This document shows positions 6,485-15,220 of a stretch of DNA of 20,365 nt, one piece after another. The stretch is from JACQHJ01 sp964624955. GTDB lineage: Bacteria; Patescibacteriota; Microgenomatia; Levybacterales; UBA12049. Both the position numbers and the translations under genes were made by a program. The stretch is from the NCBI GenBank assembly GCA_964624955.1, contig CAZUZF010000015.1:1-20365 (forward strand), in the 5' to 3' direction. A model generated the notes under the pieces. It was not told the origin of the DNA, made no database searches, and was given only the letters and a program-made list of their open reading frames with translations. Positions within the stretch are counted from its first letter, which is position 1. Every line of letters begins with the position of its first letter.

Positions 6485-8686
6485 ATGGAAAAATTAAAAA
6501 AATTTAACATTAATTTTATTAAAAAACTAAAAAGACTGCCGAAAATAAAACTTATTTTATTGTTTTTTGCACTAATATTGGGTGCGATTTTTTATTTTTA
6601 TATCTTAAAAGACCTTCCTCTTCCGACAAAACTATCAAGCACGTTAACTCCCCAATCAAGCGAAATCTATGACAGAAACGGAAAACTTTTATACCAAATT
6701 TACGACCAGAAAAATCAGATTTTTATTCCCCTTGCAAGTGTTCCCAAATACGTTCGGGAGGCAACCATTGCGATTGAAGATAGAAACTTCTATGAACACG
6801 GTGCAATAGATGTAAAAGGAATTGCAAGAGCAACTATCTCAATTGTTTTTAAAAGGAAGCTCCAGGGCGGATCCACCCTGACCCAACAGCTTGTGAAAAA
6901 CAGCCTTTTGACACAAGAGCGGACAATTCCAAGGAAAATAAAGGAAATAATCCTTGCTTTTGCAACAGAGTTTATCTACTCAAAAGACCAAATACTGGAA
7001 ATGTATTTAAACCAAAGTCCTTACGGCGGAACAGCTTGGGGAATAGAAGCAGCTAGCCAAAGATATTTTGGAAAGAGAGCAAAAGATTTAAATTTGGAAG
7101 AATCAGCTTTACTTGCCGGACTTCCCCAGTCTCCAACTCTTTATTCTCCTTTTGGATCACGTCCCGAACTTGCAAAACAAAGACAAATTGAAGTCTTAAA
7201 TGCAATGGAAGAACTTGATTTTATTACCAAAGAGCAAAAAGACAAAGCGAGTAAAACACCTTTAAAATATAAAAAACTTTCAAATGAGATTGAAGCACCG
7301 CATTTTGTTTTATACATTAAGGATTTACTGATCCAAAAATACGGACAAAGCTTAGTTGAACAAGGTGGACTTAAGATTACGACAACTCTTTCCTTGGATA
7401 TTCAAACGGCAGCCCAAGCTTCTGTTTCCGCCCAAATAGAAAGGATCCCAAAATCATACAGAGTTTCAAACGGAGCAGCTTTGGTCACAGACCCTGGGAG
7501 CGGAGAAATCCTGGCAATGGTAGGATCTAAAGACTACTTTGATAGCGAAATAGACGGAAACGTCAATATTACAACTTCCCTTCGACAACCAGGTTCATCA
7601 ATAAAGCCTATTAATTATGCTGTAGGGCTAATTAACAAATATAACGCAGCAACTACTTTTATAGACCAGCCCACTTGTTTTCCAAATCAGGGAGGAAAAG
7701 ACTATTGCCCTGTAAATTACGACGGAAAATTCCACGGACTTGTTTCAATAAGAACAGCCCTTGGCAATTCTTTTAATATTCCCGCTGTAAAAATGTTAAA
7801 AGTAAATGGCTTAAGAGCCATGATTGCAACAGCCTCTGCTATGGGAATTACAACCTTTACAAATCCTGATAATTACGGACTTTCTTTAACCTTAGGAGGA
7901 GGAGAAGTAAAAATGGTAGACATGGCGCAATCTTTCGGAGTATTTGCAAACGGCGGATACAAAATTAACCTTCGCCCAATACTTAAAATTATGGATAAAA
8001 ACGGCAAAGTTTTAGAAGAATACAATCCTCCGACAAGTCCGATTTTTGGTAAAAAAGTATTGCCTGAAGGAGTAGCATTTATTATCTCAGACATACTTTC
8101 CGATAACGGAGCAAGGCTTGCTGCTTTTGGAGGCAGTTCCGAACTCGTTATCCCAAATCAAATAGTTTCAGTCAAAACTGGAACAACCAATGATTACAAA
8201 GACAACTGGACAATTGGTTACACTCCCTCCTTTTTGGTTGTAACCTGGGTTGGAAACAACGACAATACACAAATGAGCGGAGTAGTTTCAGGAGTGACCG
8301 GAGCTGCTCCTATTTGGAATGATATTATGTCTTATCTTTTAAAAGGAAAAATCAAAGAAGGTTTGTCAAGGCCTTCTGATGTGATTCAAAAACAAGTCTG
8401 TTCAGATACAGGAGCTTTGCCTCCTCCAGCCGGAAGTGGAGCAAGTTGTCCCACAAGACTTGAGTATTTTATCAAAGGATCAGAACCTAAAAATCAACCT
8501 CCGGGGTCAGCTGCGGTTTGGATAGACAAAAATACATTAGATTTAGCCAAGAAAGGACAAATTGACAATCTTGAGCTTAAGGATGCTGTAGTTTATACAG
8601 ATCCAACAGGCGACCAATATTGCCTAACATGTCCCCACCCGACACCCGAAGCCTCACCAACGTCTACTCTAAGTCCTAATCCGTAA
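6485..8686 (+). CDS. Class A penicillin-binding protein (GT51 + transpeptidase), copy 1
   Basis: Bifunctional peptidoglycan synthase: polymerises lipid II and cross-links the stem peptides outside the membrane. 733 residues. A short basic cytoplasmic tail, one membrane anchor (about 21-42), then the GT51 domain with catalytic Glu98 in IAIEDRNFYEHG, QGGSTLTQQLVKN (127-139), RKIKEIILAF and EMYLNQSPYGGTAWG. Transpeptidase motifs are complete: Ser371-x-x-Lys374 in RQPGSSIK, Ser429-Phe-Asn431 in GNSFN and Lys564-Thr-Gly in SVKTGTT. The C-terminal 90 residues form a Cys-containing, Pro/Thr-rich tail (Cys pairs at QVCSDTG, GASCP and YCLTCP). It is most like PBP1a/2c. It is followed by a paralogue with the same domain order. 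All catalytic residues are present, so it should be active. Confidence 0.95.
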   Translation: MEKLKKFNINFIKKLKRLPKIKLILLFFALILGAIFYFYILKDLPLPTKLSSTLTPQSSEIYDRNGKLLYQIYDQKNQIFIPLASVPKYVREATIAIEDRNFYEHGAIDVKGIARATISIVFKRKLQGGSTLTQQLVKNSLLTQERTIPRKIKEIILAFATEFIYSKDQILEMYLNQSPYGGTAWGIEAASQRYFGKRAKDLNLEESALLAGLPQSPTLYSPFGSRPELAKQRQIEVLNAMEELDFITKEQKDKASKTPLKYKKLSNEIEAPHFVLYIKDLLIQKYGQSLVEQGGLKITTTLSLDIQTAAQASVSAQIERIPKSYRVSNGAALVTDPGSGEILAMVGSKDYFDSEIDGNVNITTSLRQPGSSIKPINYAVGLINKYNAATTFIDQPTCFPNQGGKDYCPVNYDGKFHGLVSIRTALGNSFNIPAVKMLKVNGLRAMIATASAMGITTFTNPDNYGLSLTLGGGEVKMVDMAQSFGVFANGGYKINLRPILKIMDKNGKVLEEYNPPTSPIFGKKVLPEGVAFIISDILSDNGARLAAFGGSSELVIPNQIVSVKTGTTNDYKDNWTIGYTPSFLVVTWVGNNDNTQMSGVVSGVTGAAPIWNDIMSYLLKGKIKEGLSRPSDVIQKQVCSDTGALPPPAGSGASCPTRLEYFIKGSEPKNQPPGSAAVWIDKNTLDLAKKGQIDNLELKDAVVYTDPTGDQYCLTCPHPTPEASPTSTLSPNP

Positions 8687-8716
8687 AAAGCCCTTTAAAA
8701 AATTCTACTCCTATAG

Positions 8717-8722
8717 TATAAT
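8717..8722 (+). promoter_or_regulatory. Candidate -10 of second PBP gene
   Basis: A perfect TATAAT lies 27 nt before the ATG at 8750, within the 63-nt spacer between the two PBP genes. TTTAAA sits 17 bp upstream as a weak -35. No Shine-Dalgarno precedes the ATG. It may supply independent transcription of the second copy. Confidence 0.45.
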
Positions 8723-8749
8723 CCATCAACTCTAGTTTAAGCAATTTTT

Positions 8750-11071
8750 ATGAAGTTTTTGGCGTACATAATTTCTCTTATACTAATTGGCCTTGCAACC
8801 ATTGGTGACTTTGTGATTTTCTATGTTAAGGCTCTGTTTGCAATTTCTCTATGGCTTTTAAAACTAATTTTAAAAACTCTTAAGGCTATAGTTTTTAAAA
8901 CTCACCAAATACTTAACATTGCCAAAAATAAAATAACCTCTAGCGTCAAAGTTTTTGACACAAAATCAAAACTTGCCAAATTTAGATTAATTCTTTCCCT
9001 AAAGGCTTTTAGAAGAAAATTATCAAGAAAGAAAAAAAGACTAGACAAATATGAGAAAGAAAGATTTAAGGAAATTGAAAAAAATGCCGTTTCAGTTTAT
9101 CCCAAACCAAGGCATTTAAGATTAAAGTTCAAATATTTTCTCTTTGGATTTTTTATTTGCGTCATTTTTGTTTTAGTTCCAATTACAACGTATTTTTTCC
9201 TTAACAGCCTTCCCAGTCCAAAACAGCTTGCCAATAGATCAATTCCCCAAACAACCAAAATATATGACAGAAACGGAAAGCTTCTGTATCAAATCTATGC
9301 CAATGAAAATAGGACTTTGGTCCCTCTTTCTTCAATTCCTAAAGACTTGATCAATGCAACAATTGCCATTGAAGACAAAGATTTTTATACAAATCCTGGA
9401 TTTAATATACAGGCAATAGTAAGGGCGGGAGTTTCAAATTTTAGGGGAAAACCAATCCAGGGAGGATCAACCATAACCCAACAGCTAATTAAATCAACGC
9501 TTTTAACACCTGAACGAACCATTGAAAGAAAATTAAAAGAAATAATTTTGGCTTTCTGGGCTGAAAAGATTTATTCAAAAGATGAAATACTGGAAATGTA
9601 CTTTAACCAAGTTGCCTACGGAGGGACAGCCTGGGGAGTTGAATCAGCAGCCCAAAGCTATTTTGGCAAAAGCGTTAAAAATTTAACTCTGGGTCAAAGC
9701 ACATTTTTGGCCGCAATGCCGCAAGCTCCAAGCGAATACTCGCCTTACGGAGAAAATCCAAATCTTTGGAAACAGAGACAAATTGACATCTTAAATAAAA
9801 TGGTTGCTTTAAAATTTATTACCAAAGCTCAAGCTCAAGATGCTCTTGCCGAGCCTTTGGTTTTTGAAATCCCGCAAACTCCAATCTATGCGCCGCATTT
9901 TGTCATGTATGTCAAAGATTTACTTATTAAAAAATACGGTTTAACCATGGTTGAGAAAGGAGGGTTAATAGTTACGACCTCTTTGGATCTTAAGACACAA
10001 GACATGGCCCAAGAAATTGTCAGAACAGAAGTAGATGCCGATACCTATCTAAACTTAACAAACGGAGCAAGCCTGGTTACAAATCCAAAAAATGGGGACA
10101 TTTTGGCAATGGTAGGAAGCAGAGACTATAACGATCCAAACGGGGGAAATGTTAATCTAACAACAGCTTTAAGACAGCCCGGATCTTCGATAAAAATTGT
10201 CACCTACGCAACAGCACTTTCCAACGGCTTTACAGCTGCAACAATACTTGATGATTCCCCGGTAACTTATAGAGTAGCAGGAGCGCCTAACTATTCTCCT
10301 GTAAACTATGACGGAGCGTTTCATGGGAAAGTTCCTTTAAGAATTGCTTTTGCAAATTCTTTTAACGTTGCTGCTGTTAAAACTTTGGCAAAAATTGGTA
10401 TTCCCGCAATGGTTGAAACAGCCAAAAAAATGGGGATTACAACCTGGAGTGACCCCCAAAATTACGGATTATCAATAACTTTGGGTGCTGCCGAAGTTAA
10501 AATGACAGACATGGCAACAGTGTATGGAACAATTGCAAATTTGGGAACAAAAGTTAACGTAAACCCGATTTTAAAAATAACCAATTATAATGGTGAAGTT
10601 TTATATCAAAAAGAAGCAGAAAAAAGACAGGTATTAGATAGCGGCATTGCTTTTATACTTTCAAACATACTTTCCGATAACAATGCAAGGGCATGGGAAT
10701 TTGGAACAAACTCTCCCTTAAACATTCCAAAACACATAGTTTCAGTTAAAACTGGAACAACCGACGAAAAACGGGATAACTGGACAATTGGCTTTACTCC
10801 CTCATTTTTGGTAGCAACCTGGGTTGGGAATAATAACAATAGCCCTATGAGTCCTAGCCTTGCATCTGGTATTACTGGCGCTGCTCCAATTTGGAATAAA
10901 ATAATGACCAATTTACTTGGAAACGTTAATACGCTTTCCAATAAAATGCCTGATAATGTTGTGGTTAAAAAGTGTGGGAGTAAATCAGAATACTTTATCA
11001 AAGGCACAGAGACTAATGTATCATGCAGCCAGATAGCAACACCAAGCGGAATGCTAACCCAAAATCCCTAA
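8750..11071 (+). CDS. Class A penicillin-binding protein, copy 2 with long N-terminal extension
   Basis: Paralogue of the preceding gene, 773 residues, complete for both activities: GT51 Glu208 in IAIEDKDFY, QGGSTITQQLIKS (237-249), EMYFNQVAYGGTAWG; transpeptidase Ser479-x-x-Lys482 (RQPGSSIK), Ser537-Phe-Asn539 (ANSFN), Lys667-Thr-Gly (SVKTGTT). It differs in front: about 125 residues precede the usual anchor, with a hydrophobic stretch (5-45), a strongly basic region (about 75-110, many Lys/Arg) and then the membrane segment (about 129-152). The usual EDxxFYxHxG reads EDKDFYTNPG, so His is absent; this residue is not the catalytic base. The C-terminus is shorter, with two cysteines. The last 4 nt overlap the end of rpe on the other strand. 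It probably arose by tandem duplication, then specialised. Confidence 0.94.
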   Translation: MKFLAYIISLILIGLATIGDFVIFYVKALFAISLWLLKLILKTLKAIVFKTHQILNIAKNKITSSVKVFDTKSKLAKFRLILSLKAFRRKLSRKKKRLDKYEKERFKEIEKNAVSVYPKPRHLRLKFKYFLFGFFICVIFVLVPITTYFFLNSLPSPKQLANRSIPQTTKIYDRNGKLLYQIYANENRTLVPLSSIPKDLINATIAIEDKDFYTNPGFNIQAIVRAGVSNFRGKPIQGGSTITQQLIKSTLLTPERTIERKLKEIILAFWAEKIYSKDEILEMYFNQVAYGGTAWGVESAAQSYFGKSVKNLTLGQSTFLAAMPQAPSEYSPYGENPNLWKQRQIDILNKMVALKFITKAQAQDALAEPLVFEIPQTPIYAPHFVMYVKDLLIKKYGLTMVEKGGLIVTTSLDLKTQDMAQEIVRTEVDADTYLNLTNGASLVTNPKNGDILAMVGSRDYNDPNGGNVNLTTALRQPGSSIKIVTYATALSNGFTAATILDDSPVTYRVAGAPNYSPVNYDGAFHGKVPLRIAFANSFNVAAVKTLAKIGIPAMVETAKKMGITTWSDPQNYGLSITLGAAEVKMTDMATVYGTIANLGTKVNVNPILKITNYNGEVLYQKEAEKRQVLDSGIAFILSNILSDNNARAWEFGTNSPLNIPKHIVSVKTGTTDEKRDNWTIGFTPSFLVATWVGNNNNSPMSPSLASGITGAAPIWNKIMTNLLGNVNTLSNKMPDNVVVKKCGSKSEYFIKGTETNVSCSQIATPSGMLTQNP

Positions 11072-11697
11072 ACGCTAACTAAACTATCTAGTGTTTTATA
11101 AGCATTCGCTGGATTAGGATCTCCAAATACAAAACTCGTTGTTACAAACCTGTTTGCGCCTTTGTTTTTAATTTCAACAATGTTTTTGTCATTTATTCCT
11201 CCGTCAACTTCTATTGGGATTGCGGTTTTTGCTCTTAAAGCTTTTATTTTTTCTAATGTTTGTTGCATAAAAGTTTGTCCTGAGGTTCCAGCCGTTACTC
11301 CCATTACTAAAATCACATCTAAGTCTTCAAATGAAGCTTTAATACTGTTAATATCTGTTGGTAAATCTATGGCAAGACCCACTTCGCCTAAGATCTGTCC
11401 TTTGGCAACAAACTCGGCAATATCAGGCATTTTTTCAACGTGTCCTATAAATCTTTTAAAACCTACTTTACTAAATGGTTCTAGAAATTGTATTGGATTA
11501 TCTACCATTAAATGAACTTCAAAAAAAAGTTCTTTGGTGTATAAACTAAAGGGGGTTGGATCTAAAAAGGAAGTATTGGGGCAAAATTTTCCATCAATTA
11601 GGTCAATATGAACAGTATTTGTAAAAGTTTTGACAATTTCCAATTTTTCCTCAATTGCCCCAAAGTTATTTTCCAAAATACCTGGTATTACTTGCAT
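11068..11697 (-). CDS. rpe: Ribulose-phosphate 3-epimerase family protein
   Basis: TIM-barrel epimerase expected to interconvert ribulose-5-phosphate and xylulose-5-phosphate. 209 residues. Metal and catalytic motifs are recognisable: VHIDLIDGKFCPN (family HxDxMDGxFVPN), EVHLMVDNP, GHVE and IEVDGGI with the catalytic Asp. The phosphate-binding loop reads VMGVTAGTSGQTF in place of the usual MSVNPGFGGQxF, and the last phosphate motif reads VTTSFVFG rather than VAGSAIF, so the protein is divergent; a related sugar-phosphate substrate is possible. The ATG is 2 nt after the rpiB stop, so translation is coupled. Gene order LytR_C-rpiB-rpe places the two pentose-phosphate isomerising steps side by side. 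It converges with the second PBP gene, overlapping its end. Confidence 0.88.
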   Translation of the reverse strand: MQVIPGILENNFGAIEEKLEIVKTFTNTVHIDLIDGKFCPNTSFLDPTPFSLYTKELFFEVHLMVDNPIQFLEPFSKVGFKRFIGHVEKMPDIAEFVAKGQILGEVGLAIDLPTDINSIKASFEDLDVILVMGVTAGTSGQTFMQQTLEKIKALRAKTAIPIEVDGGINDKNIVEIKNKGANRFVTTSFVFGDPNPANAYKTLDSLVSV

Positions 11698-11699
11698 AT

Positions 11700-12140
11700 T
11701 TATTCCAAGGCTTTAATCTTTTCAATTCTTCTTACATGATTTTCGTTTGGAACAAAGTCTGTTTTTAGAAATGATTCAATTAAATCTTTTGCTCTTTCAA
11801 TGTCAGTAAAATCAGAGGCAATGGCTAAGACATTAATATCATCATCTTCCCTTGCTTTTTTAATTTGTTGGGCTGATTGTCCAAGACTACATCTTACTGC
11901 CTTTACTTTGTTGGCTGCAATTTCAACACCTGCTCCTGATCCGCAAATAACTATTCCTTTTGAATCTAAAGTTTCAGAAACTTTTTGCCCAACACTAACT
12001 GCATATTCTACAAAATCATCCATTTCGACAAACTCATTTGCTCCTAAATCTCGTACTTCAAAACCACTATTTAAAAGATAAGATTTAATTTTATTTTTAA
12101 GTTCAAAACCTCGATGGTCTGCTCCAAGAAAAATAGTCAT
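11700..12140 (-). CDS. rpiB: Ribose-5-phosphate isomerase B family protein
   Basis: Interconverts ribose-5-phosphate and ribulose-5-phosphate. 146 residues, the normal length for RpiB. FLGADHRGFELK with His9 at the N-terminus, Cys66 in IVICGSGAGVEIAANK (the catalytic base position of the E. coli enzyme), and REDDDINVLAIAS toward the middle. The family normally has His in this last motif (RQHNDTNVLA in E. coli, His99, ring opening); here the aligned residue is Asp99. The pocket therefore keeps Cys66 but has lost this histidine, so activity or substrate range may differ. The start overlaps the stop of the upstream gene by one base (TAATG), and rpe follows at 2 nt, forming a tight operon. Confidence 0.9.
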   Translation of the reverse strand: MTIFLGADHRGFELKNKIKSYLLNSGFEVRDLGANEFVEMDDFVEYAVSVGQKVSETLDSKGIVICGSGAGVEIAANKVKAVRCSLGQSAQQIKKAREDDDINVLAIASDFTDIERAKDLIESFLKTDFVPNENHVRRIEKIKALE

Positions 12141-12727
12141 TACTTACCTATTATAACCAAAGCGTCTGTGGAAAAACTATCGGCAAGATCTGAGGAAGAG
12201 GATGAAACTGTATATTCTTTGCCTAAATCGTTTTTCAAAAGATCCAGATATTGGCTGTTACCTGCTTTTACCTGAATTGTTGCTCCGGTATAGTCGTCTT
12301 TGTCCGCATTGGAAGGAGCAGAAACGTCATAGCCAAGGTTTGTGAGAAAGTCCGCTCCTTTTTTGGCAACTCCAGCCTCCCCGCTTCCGTTTTGAACAGT
12401 TACACTTAACTTACTTCTATCTAAGCCTGTTGCGCTGTCAATTGGATTTTGAGTCGGCTTTGGAGTCGGCGTATCAGTGGGCTCTACTGTTGGAGTAGGT
12501 GTTTCTTCTGCTGGTGTTGGCGTATCTGTTGGGATTACAAATTCAGTAGGCGTTGGCGTTTGAGAAGTATTTTGATTTGGAGAGGTTTGGGAACCCAACA
12601 GCCTGTAACCTGCAAAGGCAACCATTAAAAAGATTATCAAGCCAAGTAAATAAAGAAATCTTTTATTGATTTTTCTGGGAGCAGGAGCAAATTGAGCAGG
12701 CGTTTGAGTTGTTTGATTTTCTTCCAT
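12140..12727 (-). CDS. Membrane-anchored LytR_C-domain protein with Pro/Thr linker
   Basis: 195 residues from the ATG at 12727. A short cytoplasmic N-terminus rich in Gln/Thr/Pro precedes one membrane helix (about 24-44, RFLYLLGLIIFLMVAFAGYR). An extracytoplasmic linker with repeated TPTP-type units follows (about 50-100), then a LytR_C-type domain beginning LSVTVQNGSGEAGVAKKGADFL and running to the C-terminus. This domain usually accompanies LytR-CpsA-Psr enzymes or occurs alone on cell-envelope proteins and may bind wall polymer. I chose this ATG, not one 16 codons upstream, because AAGAGGT (12740-12734) gives a good Shine-Dalgarno 6 nt before it. The stop overlaps the rpiB start, an odd envelope/metabolism pairing in one operon. 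Confidence 0.88.
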   Translation of the reverse strand: MEENQTTQTPAQFAPAPRKINKRFLYLLGLIIFLMVAFAGYRLLGSQTSPNQNTSQTPTPTEFVIPTDTPTPAEETPTPTVEPTDTPTPKPTQNPIDSATGLDRSKLSVTVQNGSGEAGVAKKGADFLTNLGYDVSAPSNADKDDYTGATIQVKAGNSQYLDLLKNDLGKEYTVSSSSSDLADSFSTDALVIIGK

Positions 12728-12746
12728 CTGCCTACCTCTTTTCCCT

Positions 12747-12775
12747 ACAATAACACAAAAGTTTAAATTTTGCAA
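12747..12775 (-). promoter_or_regulatory. Candidate promoter of LytR_C-rpiB-rpe operon
   Basis: Minus strand: TTGCAA (12775-12770), 17-bp spacer, TATTGT (12752-12747). Each hexamer matches consensus at 4 of 6 positions. Transcription would start just before the Shine-Dalgarno AAGAGGT (12740-12734), so this operon, unlike its neighbours, seems to have a leader with a ribosome binding site. Confidence 0.5.
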
Positions 12776-12793
12776 TAAGCTACTTAGTCTATC

Positions 12794-12802
12794 TGGTATA
12801 AT
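12794..12802 (+). promoter_or_regulatory. Extended -10 promoter of SpoIID operon
   Basis: TGG-TATAAT (12794-12802) is a consensus extended -10, ending 11 nt before the ATG at 12814. The implied leader is only about 4-5 nt, too short for a Shine-Dalgarno. It lies back to back with the LytR_C promoter. Confidence 0.65.
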
Positions 12803-12813
12803 AAAATACTTGC

Positions 12814-14508
12814 ATGAAAAAACTGCTCTTTTTGTTTTTTATAGCACTAACCACATCCTTTATTTTTGTCCATTTTGTAAATGCGCAAAGCGAAAATTGC
12901 GACAATCCCTCAGCGCTTGATCTTGACCAACTAAACAAGTGTTTGGACCAGTTAAATGAGGCCAAACAACAATCCGAAAAAGCAACAAAACCATTAGAAG
13001 ACCAGGTTAAAGCAATACAAGCAAGAGTTGCCTTTATAGAAAAAGATTTGGTTATAAAAGAAAAAAATATTAACGAAAGCTACGAAAATTTGGAGAAGCA
13101 GCAGCAGACGCTTTATGCAACGATTCGGGATTATTACATAAAGTCATACTATAACTCCCCACTTTTACTTCTTTTATCTTCCAACTCAGTTTCTGAATTG
13201 ACCCAAACTTTGGAATACCAAAAAGTTGCAACAGATAGAGACAAGGCAATTATTACAAACATTGTTATCTCCATAACCAATCTTGAACAAAGACAAAAAG
13301 AGCTTGAAAACGAGAAAATAGAAATTGTAGTTGTAAAAGAAAAACTTGATAAAGTAGTCCTAGAGGCAAAAACATACCAGGCAGCTCTTAGTACACAGAT
13401 TGCCAAAATTTCGGCAAGACAAAAGGAAATATTGGCACAGCGCCTTGCCAGTCTTAATATTCCAAGATCCGCAGGAACATCTGCTCGGGGGTGCACGGAT
13501 GACAGAGAGGTTGATCCCGGATTTTCCCCACGTCTTGCCTTCTTTACATATGGAGCGCCTCACAGGGTCGGCATGAATCAATACGGAGCGAAAGGACGAG
13601 CTAATGCAAATCAAGGAAGAGACGACATTCTAAGAGCTTATTACGCAAATTTTGAAGTGACTAAATGGGACACAAATATTAAGATAAAAGTCCAGGGGCA
13701 AGGAGAATTTCCCTTGGAGGATTATACTCTAAGAATCTACGAGATGCCCGAAAGCTGGCCTATGGCTGCTTTGGAAGCACAAGCTATAGCGGCAAGATCG
13801 TTTGCGCTTGCTTATACTAATAATGGCGCCGGAGAAATTTGTACAAGCGAGAGTTGTCAGGTATTTAATACTAATCCAAAAACAGGAGCCTGGGCGCAGG
13901 CTGTAAAAAACACAGAAGGCTTGGTTATGACTAGCGGTGGAAACCCTATTAAAGCCTGGTATGCTTCAACCCATGGCGGTTACGTATTTACCTCGGCTGA
14001 GGTTTGGGGCGGAGAAACATCTTACACTAAACATACAACAGATACTACAACGGGCTCGGCTGGAGGGTTTTCAGATTTACAATCTAATGCTTATGACAAA
14101 GACTCTCCGTGGTTTTATTGTGACTGGGGTGGCCGGGGAGATAATAAAACGGCATGGCTAAGACCATCTGAGGTTGCAGATATCGCAAATGTCATTCTTT
14201 TAGCAAAAGCTGATTCATCGACTGGCGAACATCTTTATCAAACAGATAAACCAAATCCTGCAGGAACCGAAACCTGGAGTGAAGACAGGGTCAGACAAGA
14301 GTTGCAAAATAAAAATATAACGCCTTTTACAAATGTCTCGGGTGTTTCAATAGCTGCGGACTTTTCAGGCGGCAGGACGACCTCTGTTAACGTGTCAGGA
14401 AACATATCGCAGAGTTTTTCAGGTGACGAGTTTAAAAATTGGTTTAACCTTAGAGCTCCTGCCAATATACAAATTGTCGGTCCGTTGTATAATATAGAAC
14501 AAAAGTAA
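12814..14508 (+). CDS. Secreted coiled-coil protein with SpoIID (lytic transglycosylase-like) domain
   Basis: 564 residues. Signal peptide 1-24 (KKLLFLFFIALTTSF..., cut near NAQ). Residues about 36-215 are coiled coil, with an EnvC-like look: two long heptad regions around IRDYYIKSYYNSPLLLLLSS. The SpoIID domain follows from about 235: RVGMNQYGAKG, FPLEDYTLRIYEMPESWPM with Glu310 at the catalytic position, AALEAQAIAARSFAL, CQVF and YASTHGGY (near 385). SpoIID enzymes cleave glycan strands lacking stem peptides during sporulation; homologues in non-sporulating bacteria are thought to act in wall remodelling. The coiled coil suggests recruitment to a membrane partner, as EnvC is recruited by FtsEX. 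First gene of a four-gene operon; the next start is 4 nt away. The domain call is firm; the division role is inferred. Confidence 0.9.
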   Translation: MKKLLFLFFIALTTSFIFVHFVNAQSENCDNPSALDLDQLNKCLDQLNEAKQQSEKATKPLEDQVKAIQARVAFIEKDLVIKEKNINESYENLEKQQQTLYATIRDYYIKSYYNSPLLLLLSSNSVSELTQTLEYQKVATDRDKAIITNIVISITNLEQRQKELENEKIEIVVVKEKLDKVVLEAKTYQAALSTQIAKISARQKEILAQRLASLNIPRSAGTSARGCTDDREVDPGFSPRLAFFTYGAPHRVGMNQYGAKGRANANQGRDDILRAYYANFEVTKWDTNIKIKVQGQGEFPLEDYTLRIYEMPESWPMAALEAQAIAARSFALAYTNNGAGEICTSESCQVFNTNPKTGAWAQAVKNTEGLVMTSGGNPIKAWYASTHGGYVFTSAEVWGGETSYTKHTTDTTTGSAGGFSDLQSNAYDKDSPWFYCDWGGRGDNKTAWLRPSEVADIANVILLAKADSSTGEHLYQTDKPNPAGTETWSEDRVRQELQNKNITPFTNVSGVSIAADFSGGRTTSVNVSGNISQSFSGDEFKNWFNLRAPANIQIVGPLYNIEQK

Positions 14509-14512
14509 ATAT

Positions 14513-15220
14513 ATGCCAGATATTTTTGTAGCAGCGGATAAAAAAATCACACATATTAAACCCTCTAGTGAGTCTTTAAACCATGAAAAACCTGCAAATT
14601 ATGAAAAAAATGGAAATATAAATATAGACGGTACTAATGATGCCCAAGATTTTTCCCAAAAAGGAATGCATCTTTTTTCCTCATTTTATAAAAACCCTAA
14701 AGGCATTTATTTTAAAAACCAGGAAAAAGAAGAAAAAATACTTTTGTTTATAAGAAAATCAATTATTACAAATTTTAAGTGGGTTTTTGTCAGCATTGTT
14801 TTACTTACCTTACCTTTCTTTGCTTATTTTTTTGTAAATTTTGGAAGCCAAATCATTGTCTTTCCGTTTAGGTTTGTTTTGTTTTTTGTTTTGTTTTATT
14901 ACCTGATAGTTTTTTCATACATTTATGTCAACTTTATTACCTGGTATTTCAATCTTGCTTTTGTAACCAATATTAGAATTATTGATATAGACTTTTCAGG
15001 GCTTATCTATAAAAACATTGCGGCAACAAAACTTTCTTTGGTTCAGGACGTAAGTTTTACCCAGGTTGGAGCTATAAGAACATTTTTTAACTACGGTGAT
15101 GTCTTTGTCCAAACAGCCGGAACCTACGAAAACTTTGAATTTGAGGCAGCACCCCAGCCTGAAAACGCAGTTCATATTATTGAGGATTTAATAGGAAAAA
15201 AAGGCCATGGAATTATTTAA
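14513..15220 (+). CDS. Membrane protein with bacterial PH-like domain
   Basis: 235 residues. The N-terminal 85 residues are soluble and polar, with a GIYFKNQEKEEKILLFIRKS segment just before two membrane helices (about 87-110 and 117-142, joined by a short Phe/Val-rich loop). After the membrane the segment FVTNIRIIDIDFSG...KLSLVQDVSFTQVGAIRTFFNYGDVFVQTAG matches the pattern of bacterial PH (YdbS/bPH) domains: a TNxRI strand, then a helical xxxQDVxxxxxG turn and a GxxFxxTAG strand. Function is unknown; such domains are often coupled to membrane-stress or envelope complexes. A TATAAT at 14488-14493, inside the end of the SpoIID gene, might give extra transcription. Its 3' end overlaps the next gene by 14 nt. 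Confidence 0.8.
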   Translation: MPDIFVAADKKITHIKPSSESLNHEKPANYEKNGNINIDGTNDAQDFSQKGMHLFSSFYKNPKGIYFKNQEKEEKILLFIRKSIITNFKWVFVSIVLLTLPFFAYFFVNFGSQIIVFPFRFVLFFVLFYYLIVFSYIYVNFITWYFNLAFVTNIRIIDIDFSGLIYKNIAATKLSLVQDVSFTQVGAIRTFFNYGDVFVQTAGTYENFEFEAAPQPENAVHIIEDLIGKKGHGII

